The notes below the pieces were generated by a model, which did not search any database, was not told the origin of the DNA, and saw only the letters and a program-made list of their open reading frames with translations. From NCBI GenBank assembly GCA_036426205.1, contig WSYH01000268.1:1-64000 (forward strand): DNA of 64,000 nucleotides. Reading direction: 5' to 3'. This stretch comes from Ascaphus truei. Lineage: Eukaryota; Chordata; Amphibia; Anura; Ascaphidae. Position 1 is the stretch's first letter, and each line of letters opens with the position of its first letter. Below, piece by piece: positions 1-9,252 of this stretch. Made by a program: the position numbers and the translations under genes.

Positions 1-46
<46 letters not shown>
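1..46. repeat. (GT)n microsatellite at the window edge
   Basis: Uninterrupted GT dinucleotides run from the first base, so the array probably extends outside the window. Alternating purine-pyrimidine DNA of this kind can adopt Z-form. Confidence 0.97.
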
Positions 47-47
<1 letters not shown>

Positions 48-680
48 ATACAAGGTATAAGGGAAATGTACATTGGAACTTCTGTGTTTTAAACAGTCAT
101 TTGTATTGATGTACGCTAATATCTTCTAAAATGGGTATTTCCAATCTGGAGATATTTGCGTTCCCATGATCTTAACAATTACAGTTTGACGACATTGTGG
201 AATCCCATTGGCCAGCAGGGCCCCCATTTGGCAGCCCTATTTAGAAGGAGACCACCGTCAACTAAATCAGTAAATATCTTGGGTACCTGGGGTTTTCCAG
301 AGCTAAACATAACAGGATTGTGCTTTAAAATGACATTACAATACTCTTGTGGCCCTTTTACTCCTAAATAGTTTCTGGTCGGGGGTAGGGGAAGAGTGCT
401 GTTTAGACTCTAACAGTGGCACATATGGTATGTGTTTCTTCTCCGGCTGCCTGCTAGTTAGAACATTCACAATTCTTTGCAGACTTCTCTAATAAGTTAA
501 CATGTGAAGACATTCTCACTGTAAGTTCCCTTTAAAGCTAGACCAATAGGCGTCTTGCCCGCGCTGTGAATCCACCCTAAAACCTGCTTCTATTGTGTTT
601 GCCTTTCTACGCCCAGTATTTTCAACCGTAGCACTGAACAAGGATTGTTCTTCAAGCGCCAAAACTGGGTATTTGTTAGT
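47..680. other. Unassigned non-coding stretch
   Basis: No recognisable gene or repeat family is visible. Open frames here are short and lack domain-like composition. A CCAAT-type string (GACCAATAGG) lies near 541-550 without other promoter context. Confidence 0.5.
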
Positions 681-1150
681 AAAATGCCACTTTAAGGTTC
701 CTAGTCTAGTAGCCTCGGTTGCCCACGTATCGAGGCTTTTAAGAAGTCATTTGCCAAAAAAAGCTACAGCTATTCAGAAAGCCTCGATACGTGCGCGGCA
801 AAAGCATTTAATCGCCATTTTTGGCTCTCGCCCCAAACACATTGCGAGGTGCGCAGCGATAAGCCCCCTATCGCAGGTTTTTGAAAATTGTGTAATTCTA
901 GTAGCTTCAATGTTATTGAGGCTCTAGAAAGGCGATTTTATCCAAAATTCACCTCGCCAAAAAAAGTCGGAGTGAAGCTGGTGAGAAGGCTGCGAGAGAG
1001 GGACTTAGAAAAAAAAAAGCATTTTTCCTGCATCGGATTGAAGTCGGGAGTCTCCGGAGCTGATACACATTAATATCAGCACCGGAGACCCCCGGCATCA
1101 ATCCCATGCAATAAAAATGCATATACAGTCAACTTCATAAGCTAGCAGCT
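681..1150. repeat. Composite foldback repeat, member a
   Basis: A perfect 15-bp inverted repeat (ACGTATCGAGGCTTT at 725-739, its complement at 778-792) encloses a TATTCAG-containing loop. A second imperfect hairpin spans about 1,032-1,107, its arms built on GGAGTCTCCGGAGCTGATA and the complementary TATCAGCACCGGAGACC. Member b at 12,690-13,135 has the same order: first hairpin, a stretch ending in AATTCTAGTAGC and GCTCTAGAA, a run of A, the second hairpin, then AATAAAAATGCAT. The 110-aa and 61-aa open frames inside are incidental. The repeat class is not recognised. It is non-autonomous and palindromic. Confidence 0.7.
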
Positions 1151-1196
1151 AACCGCTAAGGCAATGAAGGGGTTAACTACCAGTGCCATGTTTCTT

Positions 1197-1412
1197 GTGG
1201 GTAGCGGGGGGTGGGGGGGTGAACGTGGTATTTGGCCCTTGGTGGGTGTTTAGGCCTTGCAGGGCGGTTGCGAGTGGAGTTAACCCCTTCATTACCTTTG
1301 CGGTTAATACCGCTATGGTAATGAAGGGGTTAAAGTCTCCTGCTACCTCCTCGGTAGGTATAAACCCCCAGCAAGGGCCAAATGCCAACTTCACCCATCC
1401 TCGCTACCCACA
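1197..1412. repeat. Large palindrome with AATGAAGGGGTTAA core
   Basis: Perfect 15-bp arms TTAACCCCTTCATTA (1,280-1,294) and TAATGAAGGGGTTAA (1,319-1,333) flank an internally palindromic GCGGTTAATACCGC centre. Weaker complementarity continues outward for about 90 bp per side. The two strands therefore encode related open frames, both containing NPFIT and VMKGL, which is a signature of an inverted repeat and not of a gene. Related cores occur at 58,068-58,123 and 62,869-62,921. Confidence 0.8.
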
Positions 1413-2119
1413 ATAAATATTCAAAAACACAACAACCCTACTACCCACCTCTTCTACCCCCAACAAACCCCCACAACACATACAGTAATTTTTTTTATTA
1501 AAACCCTGCGATCGCTGGCGAGATATGTGCAGGGAGAGGTGGCTCTCTTTGTGCAGCTGGGCCTGATCACAGCAGATCATTGCACGGGTGAGAACTTTTG
1601 AGAGAGGTTGAGATCTCATCGTAAGTGTTGGTCATTTTACTATCACATGGCTTCAGAGTCTTTCTGAATACCGTGATAACTAAACTGACAAAACCTCCGG
1701 CGGAACATGCCAAGCGTGAGATTTTATCAAGGCTACTAGAACAGGCCCCTAAGTGTTTGTTAGAAGCCCATGTGTCTTTAGGGCTCAACCATTGACAAAA
1801 AGGCTTTTTTTTGTCACCTTTTTATTAAACCATAATTTTCTAGGTACAACATTCAATCTCACTGATTTTTACTATTAGCATCTCATAGACTTCAGTAGAC
1901 TTTTTCATGAGAACTTCAGCCAGGACTTTTCCACGATGATGTCATTTGTGGTCCAGAACCCCCAAATCTCACTATTAACTGGTCCATTTGAGGTTGATAT
2001 TTCTGCATTAACCTAAGAGGAGATGCATCAACACAAGGAAAAGTGTATTTTGGAACAATGCTTGTGTAACCCTCCCTGTCCAGCTCCTAGGTAGTTTACA
2101 TCAAATGTCTCATAACTTG
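1413..2119. other. Unassigned stretch at the start of the unit
   Basis: AT-rich sequence with T and A runs (for example around 1,488-1,500 and 1,804-1,812). No domain-bearing frame is visible. The 71-73 aa minus-strand frames are not conserved in copies 2 and 3. Confidence 0.4.
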
Positions 2120-2280
2120 GCTTGCTCAGTGTTGGTTACCTTGTCAGGATGCTGGATCCATGCGTGCTGGGCGTTGGTTACATTGTCAGGGTGCTGGATC
2201 CATGCAGGCTGGGAATTGGTTACCTTGTCAGGGTGCAGGCTTCATGGGGGCAGGGCGTTGGTTACTTTGTCAGGGTAGGG
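2120..2280. repeat. 42-bp minisatellite (about 4 units)
   Basis: The string G/ATTGGTTAC recurs at 2,131, 2,173, 2,215 and 2,257, an exact 42-bp step, with GTCAGGGTGCTGGATCCATG between. Because 42 is divisible by three, an 81-aa frame stays open and shows a 14-residue VGY.VRVLDPC-type repeat. This does not imply a protein. Noisy versions lie near 19,870-20,030 and 37,680-37,840. Confidence 0.8.
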
Positions 2281-2339
2281 GGTAAAAGATATGACTATTT
2301 GGCGCTCCCCAAATACAAAACACACGCAGTAATCATAAT

Positions 2340-3570
2340 CTCAATAGATCAGAAAGAGAGGCTCTAAAACAACTCACAGACGACCAGGAAATTGTAATAA
2401 AGCAAGCCGATAAAGGAAGCTGTGTGGGCAACCAAGAAACCTACACCAAACTAGATAATGACCCTACAAGAAGCTTCCAAACAGAATTAATAACCTTACC
2501 AGAACGAGGTAAGGAAACCGGTGTCTTGAATGAAAAATAGTATAAATTCCTTAAAATAGAAGACCCTATACTAACCGACTTCTACTATCTTCCAAAAATA
2601 CACCAATCACTAACTAATCCACCAGGCAGGCCTATTATTTTAGGTATCAATTCACTTGCACAAAACCTGTCAGCCTATCTTGATGTCTTCCTTCAAAAGT
2701 ATGTGACGAATCAGAGATCATTCTTAAAGGACACCGCGGATGTCATCAGGATCTTAGAGATTTTCAAATGGAACAATGATCAATAATACTAGTGAGTTGT
2801 GATGTGACATCGCTATACACATCAATAGGGCACCGACAGGGTTGTGAGGCTATCAGGGAAGTTTTAACAGATGATCCAGAGATGCCTGCCCTCCAGAGCG
2901 ATTTTATTGTAGATAGTGTTGCTTTTATTTTAGATTTACAATTTCTTCAATTTTTATGGGGACTTCTTCTTGCAAACATGCGGGACCACCATGGGGACCA
3001 AATTCGCGCCAAGCTATGCAAATCTTTTTATGGGGGTCTGGGAAGAGGCCACTATTTGGCCCTCAACAGGACCCGGCGCAGGTTTGGCCCTGTCGGTGCG
3101 CTTCATAGATGATGTATTGATTATTTGGAAGGGTAGTATATAAAGTTTTAATTATTTTATGGTTTTTTTAAATAACAATCACCTAAATCTTAAATTCACA
3201 CACACTTCAAGTTGCAGTAGTATTGACTTTTTAGACTTAACAATTTTTATTGAAGACAGGAAAATAAAAACAAAGACCTTTTTTAAACCAGTTGACAGCA
3301 ACAACTTTATTCTTAACAGGAGCTGTCACCATCCACGGTGGATAGAAAACATCCCACATGGCCAATTTAGGAGGATGAAAAGAAATTGCTCAGATGATAA
3401 ATGGTTTGAAGCACAGTCACAAGTTCTGACTGACAAGTTCCTTGAAAGAAAATACAAACAAGATAATATAATGTTAGCCCTTAATAAAACTCGAGGATTA
3501 GAAAGGAAAGAAATAATTACTAGCAAGACAGGGATCTTAAATAATAAAATCACTAATAAAAAAACTCACA
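2340..3570 (+). pseudogene. Penelope-like element reverse transcriptase fragment (copy 1)
   Basis: Two neighbouring frames together read as a Penelope-like (PLE) reverse transcriptase. Visible blocks in order are KQADKG (about 2,405), YYLPKIHQS with NPPGRPII (about 2,580-2,645), the catalytic-region SCDVTSLYTSI (2,795-2,827), GTTMGTKFAPSYANLFMG (about 2,980-3,035), FIDDVLIIW (about 3,102-3,128, the aspartate pair of motif C), then DFLDLTI, FFKPVDSNNFIL and IPHGQFRRMKRNCS (3,220-3,395). These match the PLE RT family order. There is a frameshift near 2,935 and another near 3,140, plus an in-frame stop near 2,540. No GIY-YIG endonuclease follows: the frame runs straight into the inverted repeat at 3,565. 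This is a dead, 5'- and 3'-truncated copy. Confidence 0.85.
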
Positions 3571-3821
3571 TGGTATTTACATTATGCTGGTGTGTTCCCG
3601 TGAGCCTGAGGAAGCCGTCCAATCGGCAAAACGCGTTGCTCTAATTCGTTGAAGTCTTTTGGACCACTGGGGCTTCCATAGCTGAGGGGAGCAGTCTGCA
3701 GTCACAGCCGCGCCAGGAACTGACATCAATTCCAACTCCGGACGCGGAGGAGAGAGTGGCTGGGGACCGGTGCAAACCGCAGCCACGGGAACACACCAGC
3801 ATAATGTAAATACCATGTGAG
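3565..3821. repeat. Perfect 38-bp inverted repeat around a 181-bp loop
   Basis: The arm at 3,565-3,602 (starting CTCACATGGTATTTAC) is the exact reverse complement of 3,784-3,821 (ending TAAATACCATGTGAG). The loop holds the hammerhead-like motif at 3,605-3,638. The arm abuts the end of the RT frame, so it probably belongs to the terminal part of the Penelope-like element. In copies 2 and 3 both arms are damaged by small indels. Confidence 0.9.
3601..3642 (+). ncRNA. Degenerate minimal hammerhead ribozyme-like motif 1
   Basis: GAGC at about 3,602-3,605 can pair with GCTC at 3,638-3,641 as a 4-bp stem I. Between them are CTGAGGA (fits the CUGANGA core), a GCC/GGC stem II with an 8-nt loop, then AAAACGCGTT, where ACGCGT is a self-complementary stem III strand followed by U at the cleavage position. 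The conserved G before the core adenines is A here, so cleavage activity is not expected. Hammerhead motifs with very short palindromic stem III are known from Penelope-like elements, and this one lies just downstream of such an RT. Confidence 0.45.
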
Positions 3822-4505
3822 TGCATTTATTGTGGATTTTATTGATGTGCATTAAACGTTGAAGTTTTAAACGAGCACTGCTGATCCCAGTACATTATTT
3901 TGCCTCACCCACGCCCCTCTCTGTAACGGGGAGGGGAAGAAGCCCAGAACGGGGGAACTGTAATTGAGACCTGCATTGAACCCCCTGCCCGCCAGCAGTA
4001 ACGTACACAACACCCCTGGGAATATCTCTGACGGGGAACCTAGGTGTATGCCATAAAGACAACTGCCCTGCGACTTTACTCACACTGGGCCGTGTGAGTA
4101 TTTATATATTTATATATTTATATTGTAAATCACCACGACCCCTCCTGCACCCAACTGCGGAAGGGTCACCATCTACCACAAAGATACCATCTTGGGACAA
4201 GGTTTACACAGGGCCGTGTAAGCATATCATTTAGTATATCTATTTTAATTTTCCACCGTCCCACCTACCTCCTTTACTGGATTACTCTGTTAAAAATTGT
4301 CTGTATTTGTCATATCTGTGCATCTACTTATCCCTCGCTCCCCCTACTTTGTTTTGTCTATTAGTTTTTACCCAGGCAAGTGATTGGGTACTGGTGGCTG
4401 CATCTGTATATATATCCTGCAATGACATGACTATCACTGGGCAGATGAGGGTGGGACTACTGTATGATTCCTCCTAGTCACCCAGAACCATGTGGTGGGG
4501 AGGGG
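3822..4505. other. Region between the Penelope-like end and the LTR-like piece, with paired hairpins
   Basis: Contains ATTAAACGTTGAAGTTTT near 3,852, similar to tails following the other hammerhead-like modules. Two related hairpins occur: CTCACAC-TGGGCC-GTGTGAG (4,079-4,098) and TTACAC-AGGGCC-GTGTAA (4,204-4,221), 125 bp apart with the same GGGCC loop. Flanking sequence is AT-rich (TATTTATATATTTATAT). No coding frame is credible. Confidence 0.5.
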
Positions 4506-4748
4506 TGTTACGCTCTGTGGGCCCACACAGTTAACCCCATAAGGCCATAGTAATCCCAAAGGGGGGTTACACTTCATTTGTTGTTGTCACATGTAAGAAG
4601 CTTGTTATTTAAGTTGCATACATCGGGCTCAGACTGTGATTATTTGGTAAGACTTCGTAGATTGTTTCAGTGCCAATAAAAAAGAACAAGCAATATTCCT
4701 ACTTCTACCTCCGTTTTGCTACTAGGTTATCTTAATACACCTCCTACA
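4506..4748 (+). mobile_element. LTR-like segment (plus strand)
   Basis: A purine-rich tract (GTGGTGGGGAGGGG, ending at 4,505) is followed by TGTTACGCTC, an AATAAA signal at 4,675-4,680 and a possible CA end at 4,748. This is the layout of a polypurine tract followed by a short LTR. No second LTR, primer-binding site or gag/pol is visible on this strand, so it would be a solo LTR or a 3' remnant. The termini are provisional. Confidence 0.4.
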
Positions 4749-4859
4749 TATTATTTGTATTCAGCACTCCAGAGATACCCGCTTTAAATGTTACACGATA
4801 GAGTACAAGTAGACAGAGCAGGGATTTTTACACAGCTGGGTCGGTGCTTTTTAAAACAA

Positions 4860-5120
4860 ATACAGCAGGACCCCACTCATACGGCGGGTTCCGTTCCACG
4901 CCGCCGCAAACCGGAAATCGCAGAAAAGCGGAACATAGCATTTACTATGTCCACCGGCGATTTCCCGTCTCTCCTACCCCTTCTGCGCATGTGCGGACTC
5001 GCCCCCCCCCCCCTACTGCGCATGCGCGGACTCAGCGGCCCCCTTCTGCGCATGCGCGGACTCGGCAGCGCCCCCCCTCTTCAGCGCACGAGCGAACTCG
5101 GCGCCCCCCCAGCTTTAAAC
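4860..5120. repeat. GC-rich minisatellite carrying NRF1-type GCGCATGCGC sites
   Basis: Four short units share TGCGCATGCGCGGACTCGGC-like cores at about 4,983, 5,016, 5,046 and 5,083, separated by C runs. Two contain the exact palindrome GCGCATGCGC, the centre of the NRF1 consensus, and one has GCGCATGTGC. Upstream are GCGGGTTCCGTTCC and CGGAAATCGC strings with many CpGs. Frames across it (138 and 111 aa, Pro/Arg-rich) reflect composition only. Noisy versions lie at about 22,735-23,000 and 40,535-40,805. Confidence 0.75.
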
Positions 5121-5753
5121 AGAAACCTGCTTCATATCAGCAAAATAAAGTTAGAGCAGAAAACAATAACCAGGCCTAACTTACATTCAGCAGTCCCTAT
5201 CTGAGGGCTGGAAGGCGAGGCCTCTTACCAACCTTTTGACACAAGTCCAAAGAGAGGTACCTGTAGTACCTGTGGTGGTGTCTGTGGGGTGATCCCTCTT
5301 GCGGGTTCCAGGGATGGGTGCTGTCTCTCTTCCCCTGGGATCTCTCTTGCAGCACAGACTCTCTCTCAGTGCTAGAAATCTCTCCTGCAATGTATGCTGC
5401 AGGCTTTTTAAAGGAGCTAACAAGCCAGCTGAGCATGTTAATTAGGACAATCTCCTCTGGATTCACCTAGTGCTGGGCTCAAGCTCTCTTCACTGGTTTT
5501 CCTGCGAAACTACTTCAACAGGGAAGGTAACCTCTTACAGCTGCCATTCAGTTTCAATCAATCCTTCAGTCAGTGTAACTCAGCAGCTTCAATGTATTCT
5601 TATATTACTAAAGTAGTATTATTTATCGTTACCGTTTGCAACTGAAACTGCTGGAAATATTGTCAACATATTATCACAACTAGGAATGTGTTGCAAAGAT
5701 CTTGTACTGCTGGGGGGAGTATGCTGAATCCTGCTATAGAAATCACAGGATGC
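5121..5753. other. Unassigned stretch
   Basis: No recognisable domain. The overlapping minus-strand frames of 78 and 89 aa (5,187-5,466) are not kept intact in copies 2 and 3 and show no motif. Confidence 0.4.
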
Positions 5754-6551
5754 TGAGTATATTAAAACTCATTAAACATGGCATTTCGAGTTGAATTAAA
5801 AAAAAAATGTAGTAAGTATTATCAAATATTGCAAATCTGATATATTTTTCAAAAAAATACACATGTAGGATATTACCTGGATTGCTTCTTTAATGTTCTA
5901 CAAATCCCTATTTGATAAAGTCCCTATGAGATGAAACGCGTTGGTGCGTTATCTCTCTCCTCACCACTGTAAATTTGATTAAATACCTTTAACTTTTACA
6001 TGGAGTTGCCCTGAATTTATTCTTCCTTCATGGATGGATCCTATGCTGTGCTCCTTTGCTTCACCATTTTTGTATGCTGATCTACCCTACAGGATAGCAC
6101 GTCCTGGAACCTAGGAACCTCGAATCTACTCTGAACTTCCTTACGGGCAGGTAATGGACTTTGGCCCTCAATGTTTAACTTTAACCCTATTTGAGATTAT
6201 TGTGGGGTTTATACACCAAGACCATGGGATGCGGTGGTCAAGTGGACACTGCTAGGTCTGGTTGCGCCTGGAATATGTATTTTTATGGATTGCTATACAC
6301 CATGATGGGTTCCAGTCTTGCCGTCTTCGTATGAACTTTTATATACTGCATGATACACACTTGTATTTGAGCACCATCTCTCCACACATCATTCATGAGT
6401 ATATTAAAACTCATTAAACGTGGCATTTAGAGTTGAATTTTAAAAAAAATATGTAGTAAGTATTATCAAATATTACAAATCTGATGTATTTTAAAACAAA
6501 ATACGCATGTAGGATATTACCTGGATTGCTTCTTTAATGTTCTACAAATCC
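5754..6551. repeat. 642-bp unit in 1.24 tandem copies
   Basis: The segment 5,754-5,907 (TGAGTATATTAAAACTC through TTCTACAAATCC) is repeated at 6,396-6,551 with a few per cent substitutions, enclosing 488 bp. Within the interior, 16 bp after the first repeat, is a hammerhead-like string at 5,923-5,944, followed by TTAAATACCTTTAACTTTT. The structure can be read as a partial tandem unit or as an insertion flanked by an unusually long direct repeat. Confidence 0.75.
5919..5950 (+). ncRNA. Degenerate hammerhead-like motif 2
   Basis: Reads CCCTATGAGAT followed by GAAACGCGTTGG. The 3' half (GAA, palindromic ACGCGT, then U and GG) fits a minimal hammerhead. The 5' core has lost the conserved GA step (CTATGA in place of CTGATGA) and there is almost no stem II. 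It is therefore a fossil at best. In copies 2 and 3 the same place reads GATGACAAACGCGTTTGG, with two identical extra bases. Confidence 0.3.
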
Positions 6552-7556
6552 TTCTGACAGTGAAGGAGTTAAAGAAAATGTTTCAAACAATAACACATCG
6601 AATACATTTCACACAGATGCAGCGGTGCATACAGTGATAGCAAACACTACATGTTCATAGGACTATCCCATACATAGCCTTAGCAAGAGAGAATGAGTTA
6701 TGCAGAAGCGATGGGGGGGCCCAGCAGTGGCGCCCTGACTCCACCTCCCCACAGCAGGGGTGCGCTGCTCACTTCACAAGGGTCACCCAAGCATGGCTGG
6801 AGGAATTTGAAGAACAGACCAACTTTCTGGGCCAAAAATGTGAAAAATGTAACTCTTTGCCATCTCAATGTGCAACATCCCACTGAAATCACACGGATCC
6901 ACCTTGCTGTCCAAATGGTCTGGACGAAGAAAAAAGGGCCACTGTTATTGGAGCAGCAGGGAAGCTCAAAAAAGATGTTGCAGCTGCTGGAGAACAGTGA
7001 TAAGGTCTTGTTTTCAGAAGAGGAATAAAAGGAACGAGGACTTCATTTTGATGCACATCTTCCAAGCTCTGCAGTTATATGTCAAGAGTTCAATGCTCTC
7101 CCAATAGGTGCAAAATCTCTTCATGGATGAAAATCATAACATGGAAATGTACTGCACATGGAACAACATATCTAAAACATCTCTGCTTCCGCCGCAATGT
7201 ACTTTCACTAAGGAGAAACATGTAGCTGCAGTGTACGCTGTACCTTGTATATCTGAGATACATTCAGAGTATTATGCATCTGTATTACATCTACTATGTA
7301 ACTATGGCCTGGGCACAGAGTTATGATGATAATACATGGTTACATTAAATGAACAGAGGTTATACATTATATTTACAGATATTTTGTGGACAGTTGGAGA
7401 CGATATATGTTATGGGCGTATGCAATGGTTACAGACAACATTAAAATGTGAGACAGCAGAGGTCTTGAAAGAACTTACACTGGATGCGGCTTTGAGAGTC
7501 TCTGGCAGGTTGTTAGTATGCATCTCTTATTAGTATGTTATATTAAGAGAACAATG
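6552..7556. other. Unassigned stretch between the 642-bp unit and the minus-strand LTR
   Basis: Plus-strand frames at 6,693-7,028 (111 aa) and 7,108-7,326 (72 aa) have no recognisable domain, and adjoining frames carry stops. One frame around 6,780-6,870 has an acidic LEEFEEQ and paired-cysteine KCEKC look that might be a decayed coding remnant. In copies 2 and 3 a 104-aa frame appears here only because of indels. Downstream of 7,330 is AT-rich sequence next to the LTR end. Confidence 0.35.
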
Positions 7557-8077
7557 TATGTGTATTACAGGAAGAGCAATATGTACCTCTATATTTTGTC
7601 CAGATCAAAGGCAGGAAACAATGTACTTTCAGAGCAGGGGTTTATTTACAGGGTACAAAGCAGGTACAGGGTTAACTCATAACACAAAACAGTATCAAAA
7701 GACCTAACTCCTTCCAGGAGTACTGACTAATACTGCTTAGTCCCTAACTAATCGTGGGAGAACTAAACTCTTTCCCCACTTTACCCAGTGTACCTGCAGC
7801 AGGTCTCCTTTCAGTCTCTCATAGGGCTGTCTGTGTGTGCCTTCAGATCAGTATAGCAGCAGCGTCTCTCACCCTCTCTGTATAACTCTCAACAGTGTGT
7901 GTCTGGCAGCATGGGGGGGGGGGGGATCTCTGTATCACTTCCTGACTATACAGGCTAGTCTAATTAGCTTATTAACTCACAGCTGAACAGACCTTTCCAG
8001 AATGATTAACTCTATGAGAGCTGTAAAGTCCCACAACTGCCCCATTCTAGCCCTTAGAGGGCAGTTATGGCATCACA
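7557..8077 (-). mobile_element. LTR of a retrotransposon (minus strand, copy 1)
   Basis: On the minus strand the sequence begins TGTGATGCC at 8,077, directly after GGGGGGAGGGATA, and ends ...ACACATACA at about 7,557, giving a TG...CA element of about 520 bp. It contains GTAAATAAACCCCTG near 7,645 (polyadenylation signal), as expected for the R region. A G run near 7,913-7,924 interrupts U3. No matching LTR was found at the other side of the neighbouring coiled-coil region, so this is the 3' LTR of a truncated element. Confidence 0.65.
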
Positions 8078-8080
8078 TAT

Positions 8081-8090
8081 CCCTCCCCCC
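8081..8090 (-). other. Polypurine tract next to the minus-strand LTR
   Basis: GGGGGGAGGG on the minus strand lies three bases before the TG start of the LTR. This is the position of the plus-strand primer in LTR retrotransposons. The decayed coiled-coil frame ends about 80 bp further upstream on that strand. Confidence 0.6.
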
Positions 8091-8170
8091 AGCGAAACAC
8101 TGTCCTGTGAGCGGCCCGTGCACTATCCCATGCACCAACCTCTTTGTCAGACATGTCTGACATCCACCTC

Positions 8171-9229
8171 TTCTTAAAGGTTTTCTTCATTAGACCTCCT
8201 GCTGAGCAGTAATAGAGTCCAGTTTAGTGTCCCACTCAGTCTTCAGAGCTTCAAGCTCTTCGACTAGGTCACGCTGTTATTTCTCTGCCTTCTTGCGGCC
8301 AGCACGCTCAAACTCCAGGTCCTTCCTCAGGTCTTGAAGCTGTCCTTCTATACTTCTTTTCTGGCTCAAGGCAGCTGCCAATTCAATTCCTCTGAGGGCC
8401 TTCATCTCTTCCTGGTGCTTGCTCTGCGTTTGTGTTGGCGCATCCTTCAGATTTTGGATCTCCTGTAGTTTTTGTCGCTAGGATTGCTGCTGCTTCTGTT
8501 TTCCATGCCTCTATCTCCTGGGAGTACTGATTTTTGGTGATGGAGCAGGCTCTCTGCTTCTCCAGATCTTTCTCCAGCTTGAGGTTGTCCTCCTTTATAG
8601 CTTTGAGTTGCTGGGATGTGTGTTCAGTTATCCACTTTAGCTCTAGAAGCCTTTTATCCAACTTCAGTTTTTCAGATTCCAAGGTTTGGACATTTTTAGT
8701 TTTTTCGTATTCTGCTTCCATTGATGCTTGGGTAAGGCTCAGGGTGGCCTTCAGCTCATCATGCTGCTTTACTTTACCCAGCTCTGTTTTTAACGTGCAG
8801 ACCTCTCGCTGAGAAACTTCTAGCTTGCCGATGAGGCGTTGAACGTCTTGTGGGGACGCCTCATAGAACCGTTTCCAGTCAACACTCTTTTGGTCTGACT
8901 CACTTGGATTTCTGCTTATGGCGGTATCAGTAGCCTTTGTCATACCAAGGCTAGTAGTTACTCCTGTGCCGATTGCGCCAAGCGCTCTGTGTTGTAGTCC
9001 ACCTCTGGTCTTTCTGATGCCACGGGGTAAACTTTCCCTGCAGCTTCTGTTGCACATGGAGGTTGTCCTTTCCGTGGGCCACATAGGAGTCCTCATCGTC
9101 CTCTTCTGAACTGCAAGAACTGTGCTGAACCGTAGAAACCCAGCGCGAACCATGCCCCACAGAAAAGTTACATTCCAATGGTTCCGCATTCCGAGGGCAA
9201 ACTGCCCTCCTTGAGAAAGGGCAGTACAT
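8171..9229 (-). pseudogene. Decayed coiled-coil frame resembling the non-muscle myosin II rod, next to an LTR
   Basis: The main open piece is 9,189-8,383 (268 aa). From about residue 95 it is a heptad-rich, Lys/Glu-rich coiled coil (KLEVSQREV, LKTELGKV, LESEKLKLDKRLLEL, NLKLEKDLEKQ). A frameshift near 8,480 moves the coil into another frame that runs to 8,171 with one stop at 8,277-8,279. That last part contains LQDLRKDLE, RAGRKKAEK and QRDLVEELEALKTE, then ITAQQE, a pattern close to the conserved rod of MYH9/10/11. The N-terminal part (SSEEDDEDSYV in a third frame) is not recognised. It could be a retro-captured host fragment or an element-encoded coiled-coil protein. The myosin match is from memory of the family and covers about 45 residues. 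Confidence 0.5.
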
Positions 9230-9252
9230 GCCTGAAATGCGTGGGAGGAGGT
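9205..9252 (+). ncRNA. Degenerate hammerhead-like motif 3
   Basis: CCTCC and GGAGG can form an outer stem. Inside are TTGAGAA, an AGG(G)CA/TGCCT hairpin with GTACA loop, then GAAATGCGT. A separate perfect hairpin, GAGGGCA-AAC-TGCCCTC, precedes it (about 9,193-9,209). A TACAATAAAACTTTAG tail follows near 9,298, resembling the tails after motifs 1 and 2. The CUGANGA core is not preserved and the cleavage position is G, so it is not expected to be active. Confidence 0.3.

Noticed and set aside
595..1073. 110-aa and 61-aa frames as genes
   Set aside because: They lie within a foldback repeat, with no domain and no conservation of frame in member b.
1173..1416. Matching plus- and minus-strand frames as an antisense gene pair
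   Set aside because: Their similarity (NPFIT...VMKGL) follows from the palindrome.
2122..2367. 81-aa repeat protein
   Set aside because: Translation of a 42-bp minisatellite.
4895..4915. tRNA-derived SINE B box (GGTTCCGTTCC)
   Set aside because: Two mismatches to the B-box consensus and no A box at the expected distance.
5754..6551. LTR retrotransposon with 154-bp LTRs
   Set aside because: The repeats lack TG/CA ends and a polypurine tract, and the interior has no coding. The partial-tandem reading fits better.
6693..7028. 111-aa frame as a protein-coding gene
   Set aside because: No family signature. Neighbouring frames hold stops and the frame is different in the other copies.
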